Below the pieces are notes generated by a model. The model was not told the origin of the DNA. It searched no databases and was given only the letters and a program-made list of their open reading frames with translations. The position numbers and the translations under genes were made by a program. Shown one piece after another: positions 18,123-27,300 of a DNA stretch of 33,930 bases (positions within the stretch are counted from its first letter, which is position 1; each line of letters begins with the position of its first letter). The DNA comes from Phycisphaeraceae bacterium (GTDB lineage Bacteria > Planctomycetota > Phycisphaerae > Phycisphaerales > Phycisphaeraceae). The DNA lies in assembly GCA_002704825.1 (NCBI GenBank), contig PAIY01000078.1:1-33930 (forward strand), in the 5' to 3' direction.

Positions 18123-18968
18123 TCACTCACCCGGAATATACGAGATCACGCCATCCCACGGGCTGGATGCGGTGGCATACAACTTCTTGCCGATGCGGCC
18201 GGAGAGGTATGCGTCGCGGCCGGCGTTGATGGCGTGGTACATGGCGCGGGCCATCTTGACCGCATCCTGGGCATGGGCGATACCGGTGTTCAGCAGCACG
18301 CCGTCGGCACCGAGTTCCATGGCGTGCACCACGTCCGAAGCGGTGCCCACGCCGGCGTCGACGATGACGGGGTATGTGCTGTCGCCTTCCTTGAGCAGTT
18401 CGAGAATGATGCGGATCGCGTTGGGGTTGAGCACGCCTTGACCGGAACCAATGGGTGAACCGGCAGGCATCACCGCAGCGGCGCCGGCTTCCTTGATTTT
18501 TACTGCCATGACTGGATCGTCACTGGTGTAGCACAACACGTTGAAGCCGTCTTTGACGAGTTCCTTGGTGGCCTGGAGTGTGCCAACCGGATCGGGGAGG
18601 AGGGTTTTCTTGTCTGCGAGGACTTCGAGCTTGACCCATTCCTTGCCGGGGTTGTCGAGTTGGTCGAGGATTTCACGACCCAGGCGCGCGACGCGCACTG
18701 CATCGTCCGCGGTGAAGCAGCCTGCGGTGTTGGGGAGGATGGTGTATTTGTCGGTGTCGATGAAGTCCAGCAGCGATTCGCCTTTTTCGTTGACGAGGCG
18801 TTCACGGCGGACAGCGACGGTGACGACATCCGTGCCGGAGACTTGCAGGGCTTCCTGCATGGTGGGGTAGTCTTTGTACTTGCCGGTCCCGACGATGAGG
18901 CGGCTTTGAAGCTGACGGCCTGCGACGATGAGGGGGTTGTCCACGACGGTGGTATTGGTGTTGCTCAC
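18123..18968 (-). CDS. thiG: Thiazole synthase
   Basis: A 281-residue ThiG, which builds the thiazole phosphate of thiamine from deoxyxylulose phosphate, dehydroglycine and the ThiS thiocarboxylate. It shows [56 protein letters not shown] with the Schiff-base Lys, [15 protein letters not shown] and [29 protein letters not shown]. The start is taken as GTG 18968 ([11 protein letters not shown]), because AAGGA lies seven bases upstream and this gives a normal length. An ATG at 19058 in the same frame overlaps the thiS stop (ATGA) and would add 30 residues, [20 protein letters not shown] and ten more. Part of that extension is encoded by a palindromic repeat also found at 292-317, so it is probably a later insertion. 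It belongs to a thiS-thiG unit; no thiF or thiH is seen here. Confidence 0.93.
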   Translation of the reverse strand: MSNTNTTVVDNPLIVAGRQLQSRLIVGTGKYKDYPTMQEALQVSGTDVVTVAVRRERLVNEKGESLLDFIDTDKYTILPNTAGCFTADDAVRVARLGREILDQLDNPGKEWVKLEVLADKKTLLPDPVGTLQATKELVKDGFNVLCYTSDDPVMAVKIKEAGAAAVMPAGSPIGSGQGVLNPNAIRIILELLKEGDSTYPVIVDAGVGTASDVVHAMELGADGVLLNTGIAHAQDAVKMARAMYHAINAGRDAYLSGRIGKKLYATASSPWDGVISYIPGE

Positions 18969-19010
18969 GGGTGAGTCCTTTGGTGTGTTTAAGAGAGAGA
19001 GTTCAGTAAT

Positions 19011-19036
19011 AGCTGCATCACTGCGTGATGCTGATG
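19011..19036. repeat. 26-bp palindromic repeat, copy 2 (thiS-thiG junction)
   Basis: This is an exact inverse copy of 292-317 with hairpin GCATCAC/GTGATGC at 19015-19031. It overlaps the 14-bp motif TGCCTTGAAAAGAA (19035-19048). It occupies the short space between thiS and the likely thiG start and is in frame with thiG. Confidence 0.75.
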
Positions 19037-19054
19037 CCTTGAAAAGAAGTGCGA

Positions 19055-19258
19055 TCATCCGCCGCCGACGAGGGTAACGAGTTCCACGGTATCGCCGTCG
19101 GTTAAGACGGTGGATTCGTGAATCTTTTTGGGGATCAGTTCACGGTTGACTTCGACAGCCACGGCCGCTTTGCCCAGTTCCAGTTCGACGATGAGTTGGC
19201 GGACGGTGATGTCGTCTGCGACTTCTTTTTCCTGCCCGTTGACGGTGATTTTAATCAT
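19055..19258 (-). CDS. thiS: Sulfur carrier protein ThiS
   Basis: A 67-residue ubiquitin-like protein ending in LVTLVGGG. The C-terminal Gly-Gly is adenylated and thiocarboxylated to donate sulfur for thiazole synthesis. It starts [13 protein letters not shown] and contains [25 protein letters not shown], typical of ThiS. The stop TGA overlaps an ATG in the thiG frame. It is the first gene of the thiS-thiG unit. Upstream, 19259-19581 (323 bp) is without a gene: it holds the 5' side of thiS and, near its right end, a promoter reading the other way towards the pseudopilin gene. I looked there for a TPP riboswitch and did not find its conserved boxes. Confidence 0.93.
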   Translation of the reverse strand: MIKITVNGQEKEVADDITVRQLIVELELGKAAVAVEVNRELIPKKIHESTVLTDGDTVELVTLVGGG

Positions 19259-19440
19259 AGTCCGATCATCTTAACGCGCATCGACATGGGAGAAAAACCA
19301 GCATCTGAAAATGTATGGGTTCGTTTACACGCAGGTAGATGCAAGACTTGGCGCTTCATCAGCCAATTCTGATTCGCTGGGGTCGCCGGACTTGCCAACG
19401 CCAAGGACAAAGCCCAAACAAATATTTTGGTAGCCAGCGC

Positions 19441-19470
19441 TTGACTCCTGATCGGGGGTGATCCTATGAT
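19441..19470 (+). promoter_or_regulatory. Sigma70-like promoter of the pseudopilin gene
   Basis: TTGACT (19441-19446) and TATGAT (19465-19470) are separated by 18 bp. This leaves a 5' leader of about 105 nt before the ATG at 19582. It is the best promoter match in the 323-bp gap between thiS and the pseudopilin gene. Confidence 0.55.
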
Positions 19471-19581
19471 TGTATGTACACGTGTGCATAAGACGGTTAT
19501 CTGGATTTATCTTGCGTGTGTTTAAATGAGTTTTGGTTTCATTTTTTCAAATGGTATGTATTGAGAATGTGGAGGTGTTTG

Positions 19582-20292
19582 ATGTCAGGTCAGAAAGATC
19601 ATTCAGTTGTAACGCGTGGTTTTACGCTCATTGAGTTGTTGGTGGTCATCAGCATTATCTCGCTATTGATCAGCATTCTGCTGCCTGCGTTAGGGGCGGC
19701 ACGCTCCAGCGCCCGTGCCATCCAATGCGGTTCAAACATGCGTGGCATCGGCATCGTCCTTTCCAGTTACTGCGACGACTACAACAATTTCTACCCAACT
19801 GTCATGTTGAAAAACAATGTCACCTGGCAGGAATATCTCGGCGGGCGCTACCTGAACATGGGAACCTCCTGGTCGAATTGGGCAGCAGGAGACCGCCCGC
19901 ACGGCGTCATGGCCTGCCCGTCATCCGATCTGCTGATGAACAACGGCAACAAGTCCGACTACAGCGGGACCTATCACTTCTTCAAAGACTTCGGCGGTAT
20001 TACACCTCGGGTGGATGATGTGCTCAATCCCGGGCAAGTTGTCAACATCGTCGAAGGCTTCTCTCAGCGTGCTGTCGCCTACTGGGGGGGATCAACGGTC
20101 AATGGTGAACTGATGATGCTCCACGGTCGCCATAAGCAGGGCATTGCCCACAACGATCCGAGCAATACCGTCAACTCCCTCTACGCTGACATTCATGTAC
20201 AACTCAATGCCATTGGGACCTTGGTGGATCAGTCAATCTCCATCTCATCGGTTTGGAACAAGGCACCCTGGAAGCCGAATCTGGCGGACTGA
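19582..20292 (+). CDS. Type II pseudopilin-like protein with prepilin cleavage motif
   Basis: A 236-residue protein with a type IV prepilin N-terminus: a short basic leader ending RG, then FTLIELLVVISIISLLISILLPAL, with Glu at position 5 of the mature part. Prepilin peptidase should cut between Gly and Phe and methylate Phe. The globular part (CGSNMRGIGIVLSSYCDDYNNFYPT, later GTYHFFKDFGG and MLHGRHKQGIAHNDPSNTVNSLYADIHV) resembles the large planctomycete/verrucomicrobial family of pseudopilin-like proteins that end in a YADGHV-type strand. Such genes occur in many scattered copies and their role is not established; they may form envelope or secretion fibres. GGAGG five bases before the ATG fixes the start. 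It stands alone, 33 bp from the converging SGNH hydrolase gene. Confidence 0.88.
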   Translation: MSGQKDHSVVTRGFTLIELLVVISIISLLISILLPALGAARSSARAIQCGSNMRGIGIVLSSYCDDYNNFYPTVMLKNNVTWQEYLGGRYLNMGTSWSNWAAGDRPHGVMACPSSDLLMNNGNKSDYSGTYHFFKDFGGITPRVDDVLNPGQVVNIVEGFSQRAVAYWGGSTVNGELMMLHGRHKQGIAHNDPSNTVNSLYADIHVQLNAIGTLVDQSISISSVWNKAPWKPNLAD

Positions 20293-20325
20293 GGTATTGC
20301 ACTGGCATCGACTGCTCGGGCTTGT

Positions 20326-21048
20326 TTACTGCTGCGTTCGAAGTAAGCCCTGTTCTTGCAGAGCGGTCTCCATCAACTGTGCATAGATACGATTGCCTTG
20401 ATGTGTCAGATGCAATCCGTCTTCTCGCAGAAAGCTTGTCATGTCGACTTGATGCTGCTCAAGCAACCTGGGCATATCGATGATTGGGATTTGCTTGCGT
20501 TTGCAGAATGACCGTAGCGTCGCTTGATAAGGCGCATAGTTCTGAGCATACGCAACACCGTTACCTTGCTTGATATTGCATCGATCAACAGGGTGATTGA
20601 TCACGATGGCAATCCCAACGCCTGCGTCCTCAAACGCACTGACAATCCCTGCAAGATGTTTGGAAAAATCATCCAGCGTGACACGCGATTGCTCGGCAGT
20701 CTCTGGGACATGAGCATCGTTAAACCCCATTTGCAGAATCACCAGCGTGGGGTCCAACGCAAGCACGTTGCTCACGCGATCACGAATCATCCCGGATGTG
20801 TTGCCGTTGATGCCGGCATTAATGACATGCCATTGCATGGGGTGTTTTTGGTTGAGTTTTTTCTGCAGATGCGTGGTCCAACGGAAGTAGGCTAAACGCG
20901 AACCCCACGTGATCGAATCCCCCAGACAAACGATGCGCTTCCGTCCGGTCATGTCCGGCTGTTTGAAAAACATCACGCCTGCCCCAATCAGCACCACAAG
21001 TCCGAACAGACTTGGAAACAGGATGGTCTTAACGCGGCAGTGTTGCAT
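20326..21048 (-). CDS. SGNH/GDSL-family hydrolase, membrane-anchored or secreted
   Basis: A 240-residue protein with an N-terminal hydrophobic segment (about 9-27) that serves as signal or anchor. The SGNH blocks are all present: block I IVCLGDSITWGS with nucleophile Ser45, block II Gly in INAGINGNTSG, block III MGFNDA with Asn110, and block V DGLHLT with Asp210 and His213. Family members are esterases, lipases or carbohydrate deacetylases acting outside the cytoplasm; the substrate is unknown. The ATG is six bases after the stop of the upstream hexapeptide acyltransferase gene on the same strand. The pair may add and remove acyl groups on the same surface polymer; that is an inference from position only. 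No strong ribosome binding site precedes the ATG, so coupling with the upstream gene is likely. Confidence 0.87.
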   Translation of the reverse strand: MQHCRVKTILFPSLFGLVVLIGAGVMFFKQPDMTGRKRIVCLGDSITWGSRLAYFRWTTHLQKKLNQKHPMQWHVINAGINGNTSGMIRDRVSNVLALDPTLVILQMGFNDAHVPETAEQSRVTLDDFSKHLAGIVSAFEDAGVGIAIVINHPVDRCNIKQGNGVAYAQNYAPYQATLRSFCKRKQIPIIDMPRLLEQHQVDMTSFLREDGLHLTHQGNRIYAQLMETALQEQGLLRTQQ

Positions 21049-21054
21049 GACATA

Positions 21055-21663
21055 TCAAGATGATGCGTTGGCTTTGCTGGTCTTAGGCATGAGTTGATCG
21101 ACATCCGTGGTGGTGATCTGCACCTGTGGCTGCTTGCGATACTTGATCACCTTGGCGGGGATACCTCCAACAACTGCAAACTCGGGCACGGATTTGGTGA
21201 CAACCGCACCTGCTGCAATCACCGCACCACGCCCGACGGTCACACCTGCAAGGATGGTCACGTTACACCCCATCCATACATCCGAAGCAATACTCACCAT
21301 CTGCTTATCAAGGCCCTGGTGACAGATTAATTCTTCGACATCATCGAACTTGTGATTCTCCGAGATAATCCGTACCTGTGGCCCCATCAAGACATGATCA
21401 CCAATGCGAATCCCACCACCCCCGTGAAGCACGTTTTGTATGCCGACACTGGTGCCTTCACCGATCTCGATGAAACCGCCTGCAGGCATGAGGATCGCAT
21501 GCGCACGGATATCGGCGTACTTGCCCATGGTGATCGGCCCACCGTTGTAGAGCACAGCGGTCGAGTCGATCTTGCATGGAAAGTCCGCGCGTACGTCAGC
21601 CCCCGCAAGTCGGGCTCGCAGGAGTTTGACCCTGGTCATTAAATGATGAATGCGTCGTCTCAC
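21055..21663 (-). CDS. Hexapeptide-repeat acyltransferase (maltose/galactoside O-acetyltransferase type)
   Basis: A 202-residue left-handed beta-helix protein. Hexapeptide turns are visible from about residue 38 to 165, for instance [47 protein letters not shown] and [30 protein letters not shown] carries the catalytic His (His104), and [13 protein letters not shown] closes the domain, as in O-acetyltransferases of the LbH-MAT group that modify sugars of capsule, LPS or exopolysaccharide with acetyl-CoA. The start is GTG 21663 with GGGGAGA about eight bases upstream; an internal ATG at 21639 is possible. It forms a two-gene unit with the SGNH hydrolase. Upstream, 21664-21936 (273 bp) contains the twin palindromes at 21852-21906 and no gene. 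Confidence 0.9.
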   Translation of the reverse strand: MRRRIHHLMTRVKLLRARLAGADVRADFPCKIDSTAVLYNGGPITMGKYADIRAHAILMPAGGFIEIGEGTSVGIQNVLHGGGGIRIGDHVLMGPQVRIISENHKFDDVEELICHQGLDKQMVSIASDVWMGCNVTILAGVTVGRGAVIAAGAVVTKSVPEFAVVGGIPAKVIKYRKQPQVQITTTDVDQLMPKTSKANASS

Positions 21664-21851
21664 AACATGTTTCTCCCCTCGGATCTCAGCGTCAACTGAG
21701 CGTTTGCGTTTTTCCCGCCGAAACCTACATCCACAGAGTTCGGATGCAAATACAAATGCGAAAAGAAAACACAGCGGGGTGGGGTTGTGAGGGTTATGCA
21801 GATGACGTGTCTGTAATGTGTTGTCGCGTGATTCGCATCAAGTGAAGCAAA

Positions 21852-21906
21852 GAACCGAGTCAAGATGACTCGGCTATGTAGCCCGGTCATCTTGACCGGG
21901 TGGTTC
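21852..21906. repeat. Twin inverted palindromes (BIME-like)
   Basis: Hairpin A, CCGAGTCA-AGA-TGACTCGG, lies at 21855-21873. Hairpin B, CCCGGTCA-TCT-TGACCGGG, lies at 21882-21900. The 8-bp spacer is CTATGTAG, and GAACC/GGTTC closes the outside. Hairpin B is preceded by GTAG; hairpin A, read on the other strand, by ATAG. The pair lies in the gap beyond the htrA stop codon and may also protect or end its transcript. Confidence 0.85.
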
Positions 21907-21936
21907 ATGTGTATTCATTGCGCGATCAATCAATTG

Positions 21937-23319
21937 CTACCTTGCAGTGATAATCAACGTCTTTCGGATGTAGCTGCGGTTGGCGATGCGGACGATGGTG
22001 ATGCGCAGGCGGTCGCCGGGGCTGATGGTTTCGAGTTGTTCAGCCAAGGTGTTGGTGTCGGTGGTGGAGAGATTGCCGATGTCGGTGATGATGTCACCGC
22101 GTTGGATGCCCAGTTTATCAGCCGGTCCGTTGTTGACGGTTTTGATGACCGCCAGCCCACGGATGCGCAAACGCGCTTCCTGCGCCATTTCATCGGTGAT
22201 GATACCGACCTGCATGCCAAAGAGATTTTCCATCAGCGTGTCCAGATCGGGTCTGGGCTTTTCGACGATCTGCACGCGATAGGTTTTACTACGGTGACCG
22301 CGTTTAACGGTGACTTGCATGAAGTCGTCAGCCTTTTTGCCAACCATGGCAATGGTGTAGTCCACAGCGTTGGTGACGTCTTTGCCATCGATTTGGGTGA
22401 TGACATCTGCGACCTGCAGTCCTGCCTTGTCTGCTGGGGAGTCGACATCAATGCGGGTGATCTTCAGCGCGTTACCTCGGTCGGAGACCTGCATGCCGAC
22501 TTGCAGGCGACTTCGGGATTCGAGTGCAAGCATTTGGGGCAGCAGTCGGCGCAGGTCATCGACGGGGATGGCAAAGCCGATGTTCTGCCCGTCAGCGCGG
22601 ATGGCCGTGTTGATGCCAACCAGTTCACCGAGCACGTTGAGCAGGGGACCGCCGGAGTTCCCGGGGTTGATACTTGCATCGGTCTGGATGAGGTTCTTGA
22701 ATGCCACGTCGTCATTGATGTCGATCGAGCGGTTCAGCGCGGAGACCACGCCGGAAGTGACGGTGTGCTGATAGCCCAGCGCGTTACCGATGGCAATGAC
22801 GGTTTCGCCGACCATCAGGTCATCGGAGTGTCCCAGGGGCAGGGTTTGGATGTCGTGATCCACATCAATTTTCAGAACCGCCAGGTCATGTTCGTGGTCG
22901 ATGGCAATGATCTGGGCATCATATTCCTGGTGGTCATTGAAGATGACTTTGCGTTCAGCGGTCTGGGCGACGACGTGAGCATTGGTGACGATGAGGCCGG
23001 ACTTGTGCAGGACGAAGCCGCTGCCGACGCTGGTGCGTTCGACGGATCGCTGCTGACGGCGACGGAAGGGGCTGTCAAAAAAGCGGTCAAATAAATCATC
23101 AATACCCAGTGGGGAACGATATTGAATGACCTGTTTGGAAGCGATGTTGACCACCGCATCTTTTGAGTTTTCAAAGACCTCCACCACAGGTGTCCGGCGG
23201 AGCATTCGGCTGTCAGGATTCTTCTGCCAACTCCTGGGCTGGGCCAGTGTCGGGAGGGTTAAGTACAGAACCATCAGCAGTGACAGTAATTTATGATTCA
23301 TCTTCGATTCGTGCTTCAT
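21937..23319 (-). CDS. HtrA/DegP-family periplasmic serine protease with two PDZ domains
   Basis: A protein of about 460 residues. An N-terminal signal peptide (KLLSLLMVLYLTLPTLAQ) directs it to the periplasm. The trypsin-like domain has the triad His115 (VTNAHVV), Asp145 (HEHDLAVLKI) and Ser222 (NPGNSGGPLL), with GSGFVLHKSGLIVTNAH typical of HtrA. Two PDZ domains follow: one with MQVSDRGNALKITRIDVDSPADKAGLQVADVITQIDGKDV, spread over about 275-315, the other with LAVIKTVNNGPADKLGIQRGDIITDIG near 395-425. HtrA proteins degrade or refold misfolded envelope proteins. AGGAA six bases before the ATG at 23319 fixes the start; an earlier in-frame ATG at 23355 would spoil the signal peptide. The gene diverges from the methyltransferase gene over 223 bp. 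An envelope quality-control role fits the nearby lptD- and ppiD-like genes. Confidence 0.94.
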   Translation of the reverse strand: MKHESKMNHKLLSLLMVLYLTLPTLAQPRSWQKNPDSRMLRRTPVVEVFENSKDAVVNIASKQVIQYRSPLGIDDLFDRFFDSPFRRRQQRSVERTSVGSGFVLHKSGLIVTNAHVVAQTAERKVIFNDHQEYDAQIIAIDHEHDLAVLKIDVDHDIQTLPLGHSDDLMVGETVIAIGNALGYQHTVTSGVVSALNRSIDINDDVAFKNLIQTDASINPGNSGGPLLNVLGELVGINTAIRADGQNIGFAIPVDDLRRLLPQMLALESRSRLQVGMQVSDRGNALKITRIDVDSPADKAGLQVADVITQIDGKDVTNAVDYTIAMVGKKADDFMQVTVKRGHRSKTYRVQIVEKPRPDLDTLMENLFGMQVGIITDEMAQEARLRIRGLAVIKTVNNGPADKLGIQRGDIITDIGNLSTTDTNTLAEQLETISPGDRLRITIVRIANRSYIRKTLIITAR

Positions 23320-23542
23320 GTCGATTCCTACGGATGGGGCAAAGCGTTTGTTCATTTGGGTTGATCGTCAAAAGGTCATACCTGAGTCGATCCAAGTCGT
23401 TGCAGGGCAGCGTCACAAGCGATTGAAAAGGCGCGATTTGGCCTCAAATCGGCTAAAACGATCTGACTATTTTCCAATCTCCACTGGCATGTTAAACCAA
23501 TTGCAGATATTCTTTTACCCATATCCAATTGGGAATCAACTT

Positions 23543-24253
23543 ATGGCTACGATGCGAGAACGCTCGACCAAGCCGATGTATGACATCTGGTCCTGGTTTT
23601 ATAACTGGACTTTTGGCGCTTTGGTTCGAAGCAGACAAAGACGTGCGGTGCAGCAACTGCCTTTCAAACCCGGTGATCGAATCCTTGATCTGGGTGTGGG
23701 GACAGGGCTGACACTTAAGCATTACCCGACCGATGTCACCGTCATTGGCATGGATCTGTCGCAAGGCATGATCGCCAAGGCCAAGACCATGTGTGAACAG
23801 CGCGGCTACGACCACATCAAGCTCGTCCGCGGTGACGGCATGTACCCGCCGTTTGCCGAACAGAGCTTTGATCACATCATCATGTGTCACACGGTCACCG
23901 TCGTCAGTGATCCGGCGCGCCTTCTCAACTGGGCGGCGAAGATCGTCAAACCCGGCGGGCGCATCGTTCTTGCCAATCACTTCCGGTCGACCAACCCGGT
24001 GATGGGCTGGTTCGAAAAATTCACCAATCCGTTCTGGGTGAAAATCGGTTGGCGCAGTGATGTGGCGTTGGAAGATGTACTCAAAGGCGTTGATCTGCAT
24101 TTTGAGTATCACTTCAAACATCGTTTCATGGACCTTTGGCAGATCGTCTGTCTGACCAATCAGAAGTCCGTTGATGAACCGATGCCAGAGACATCAAACA
24201 ATCAATCCAAAAATAGCAGTCAGCATCAACCCAATCAGCCAATGCTGGCCTGA
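23543..24253 (+). CDS. SAM-dependent methyltransferase, phosphatidylethanolamine N-methyltransferase (PmtA)-like
   Basis: A 236-residue class I methyltransferase. Motif I is ILDLGVGTGLTLKHYP, followed by VIGMDLSQGMIAKA (ribose-binding Asp), GDGMYPPFAEQSFDHIIM and VKPGGRIVLANHF. The N-terminal MYDIWSWFYNWTFGALVRSRQRRAV and the ANHF-G/N pattern after motif III are as in the Rhodobacter-type PmtA, which methylates phosphatidylethanolamine towards phosphatidylcholine. A broader role on other substrates is possible. The start at ATG 23543 gives a normal family N-terminus and has GGGAA upstream; open sequence back to 23318 overlaps the htrA start and is not coding-like. The C-terminal 25 residues are Asn/Gln/Ser/Pro rich and probably disordered. 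The lptD-like gene follows after 65 bp on the same strand. Confidence 0.85.
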   Translation: MATMRERSTKPMYDIWSWFYNWTFGALVRSRQRRAVQQLPFKPGDRILDLGVGTGLTLKHYPTDVTVIGMDLSQGMIAKAKTMCEQRGYDHIKLVRGDGMYPPFAEQSFDHIIMCHTVTVVSDPARLLNWAAKIVKPGGRIVLANHFRSTNPVMGWFEKFTNPFWVKIGWRSDVALEDVLKGVDLHFEYHFKHRFMDLWQIVCLTNQKSVDEPMPETSNNQSKNSSQHQPNQPMLA

Positions 24254-24317
24254 TATCACCAAACCGCTAGACGCATATGCCAGGGATCAGATGGGCAAGG
24301 GCATAAACAGGATCAGG

Positions 24318-27300
24318 ATGAGTCAGACCAAACCCACGCGTGTTTTACGAGTTGTCAGTGATGCAGTGCTTTTGCTGCTTGTCGCTTTGATCGCCATCAC
24401 TGGGGTGATGCTTCCAGGCCTGCAGGCTCAGCCGACGGTTAACACCATTGCCGACCTGCCACTGGCAGACCCGGTGATCGATTCGGACGCACAGTTCACT
24501 GCGACGCGCACCAGTGTCTGGTACGACGGCGTGATCCAGTACATGTTCCTCAAACGCGATGTCCGCATCGGTGTGGGGACCTATGGTTTCCGTGCTGACA
24601 ACGCAGTGATTCGCATCCAACGTGAATCCATCGCAGGCGGCCGCGAAGTCCGACACATGTGGATGTATCTGGACAATGCCCAGCCACTACTCGGACGCGG
24701 TCCGACATCCGCTGCAGCACCACGTTTACTCGTCACCGTCAGCACCACCGGCAAAGTTGACCTTTCCACCGATTTGATGGAACAGGTTGACCGCAGCAGC
24801 CTGGATCTCACTGCCGACGCCAAGCGTCGTTTCATCACGCATCTGACTGCCATTTCCCAACCGAAATCCGATGTGGTGATCAATGAATCAACCGAGTCCC
24901 GTGCTGCCCGAATGGCGCGCGAGAGTTCGGCTGCATCCGGTGGTCCGACGATTGTTGTGGACACCACCGATCAGCCATTGCAATTGCAGACCCCGTATTC
25001 GGCTGACGATCCGACGGCACCGGTGGTCAAGCAGCAACTGCCCGCACCGGTCGCATTGAATCAACCAACAGAGAAGCCCCAGTCTCAGACACCCTCGACG
25101 CCAACACCCAGCAGTGAGCCGGTGACGATGGACGTGAAGCCTGATCAACCTGCTGCGATGCCTGAGCCTGCTAAGCCTCAGCCCAAGCCGGTGGTTAAGC
25201 CCGCAGAGCAACCTGTGGTTTCGACACCTGATGAAGCTGAACCGACCAAGCCTGTGCAAGTGACAGAGCTGCCCGAGCAAACACCCGCAGCAACATCACC
25301 CATCAATAACATTCTCCCGCCCGTAGGCACCGTGAGTCTGACCTTTGATGAGATGATCGTTGACCTTGGCAAAGAGCAACCCTACGCGGTACTCATGGGC
25401 AAGGTTGGTGTGATGTACGTTGACCGCAGCGGTCAGCTTGCCATGAGTCTGCGTGCCGATCAGGCCGTGATTTTCCTTCGCAAAAAGGACAAGGATTACG
25501 AGCAGGTCTTCAGTCGCCTCAATGCTGAGGATGTCGTTGGTGTTTACCTGGAAGACAATGTGCAGGTCACCAATGGTGAATACAACATTCGCGCACCAAG
25601 AGCCTACTATGACACCCAGCAGAACAAGGCGGTTGTGCTTGATGCGGTGATGTACACATGGTCGGTCCGCAAACAGGTGCCGTTGTATGTCCGTGCTGAG
25701 AAGATCATGCAGCTGTCCAAGACACAGTGGCAAGCCAATCAGGCGGTGTTAACCACCAGTGAATTTGCCCAACCGCATTTTTCCATCGCAGCCCGCACCA
25801 TCACCTTGACCCAGCAACCAGACAAGAACGGTGAAAACGAATACCGCTACACCGCCCGAGATGTCGGCGTGAAGTGGGGCGGTGCCAAGCTCTTTGGGGG
25901 TGGCAAACTCTCGGGTAAAGTCCAGGAAATGCCGCTTCGCAGCATGGCAATGTCCTTTAGCCAGAACAACGGCCCGACCATTCAGACCACCTGGGACACC
26001 TTCATGCTCCTTGGGCGTGAAAAGCCCGATGGCGTCGACAGCACCGCCAGCTTTGACTACCTGGGCGAACACGGCCCGGGGATCGGCCTTGATCTGACTT
26101 ATGACAAGATCAACATGCTCGGTGAACACAAAGCCTACATGCTTGCTTATGACACCGGTGAAGATGAAATTGGTGGGCGTGATGACGTCGAACAAAACGG
26201 CGAAGTCCGCGGTTTTTATCGCGGCCAGCATCGCAGCTTCCTGGATGACAATTGGGAACTCTCCCTTGAGTTTGGTTACAGTTCCGACGAAACCTTTCTC
26301 GAAGAAATGTTCCGAGAGGAAGTCGAAAACGAAAAGCCCTACGAAACCTCGCTGTATCTGAAAAAGCAGCAGGATCAGACGTTGATGTCGTTCTATGCCA
26401 ACTATGAACTCAATGAGTTCACGATCAATTCGCAGCAGTTGCAGTACCAGGGCTACACCGTCGAGAAACTGCCGGAGCTTGGTTTCCATTCCATCGGCGA
26501 AAGCCTCTTCGACAACAACCTGACATACTACGGTTCGACGACTGCAAGCTACATGCGTGCCCAACCGGGTAAGGACAAGCCCAGTGATCGCGGCTTTACC
26601 AATGCCCAGAGTATGCTGCTTTTTGGCCGTCCCAATACTGTGAGTTTTGAAAGTGCGTACAACGCCACCGGCGCCCCGTCGGACTTTGTGCTGCGTCTGG
26701 ATACGCGTCATGAAATCCAGGCCCCGATGAAAGTCGGCAGCATTGATCTGGTGCCCTATGCCGTCGGACGTGTAACCGCCTACGACAACGACTTTGATGC
26801 CTACAGTGGCAATGATGACAACGTCCGTCTGTGGGGCAGTGTCGGCTTGCGTGCCCATACGCAGTTCAACAAGACGATCAGCGATGTTGACAGCCGATTG
26901 CTTGATTTGCATAACATCCGTCACATTATTGAGCCCAGCGTTGACGTGTCCTTCTCGGATACGACGATCGAGTCCATCGACTTGCCGGTGTATGACTACG
27001 ATGTTGAAGCATTGCGGGATGGCATGACCTTGTCCATCGGACTTCGCAACACCTTTCAGACCCAGCGTGGCGGCCCCGGTCGTTGGCGCACCGTGGACTG
27101 GCTGACCGTGGATTCACATTACGTGGTCTCCAGCGATGATGCAGAACCCAATCCCAACTCGCTGGCTCATTACTTTGGTTACCGTCCTGAGTACACCCGC
27201 GGCGGGGAGTATTTCCACACGGCCATCGCATGGATGATCTCCGATTCGTTGGCAAGCATGAGTGAATTCACCTACGACTTTGATCAGGACATGGTCACGC

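Noticed and set aside
19259..19500. TPP riboswitch upstream of thiS
   Set aside because: The conserved boxes (CTGAGA and the ACCTGA...GGGA region) are not found on the minus strand in this gap.
21865..23094. 409-codon open frame on the plus strand
   Set aside because: It is antisense to the HtrA gene, whose catalytic triad and PDZ domains are clear; the frame begins inside the twin palindromes.
25749..26924. 391-codon open frame on the minus strand
   Set aside because: It is antisense to the lptD-like gene and shows no signal, motif or ribosome binding site.
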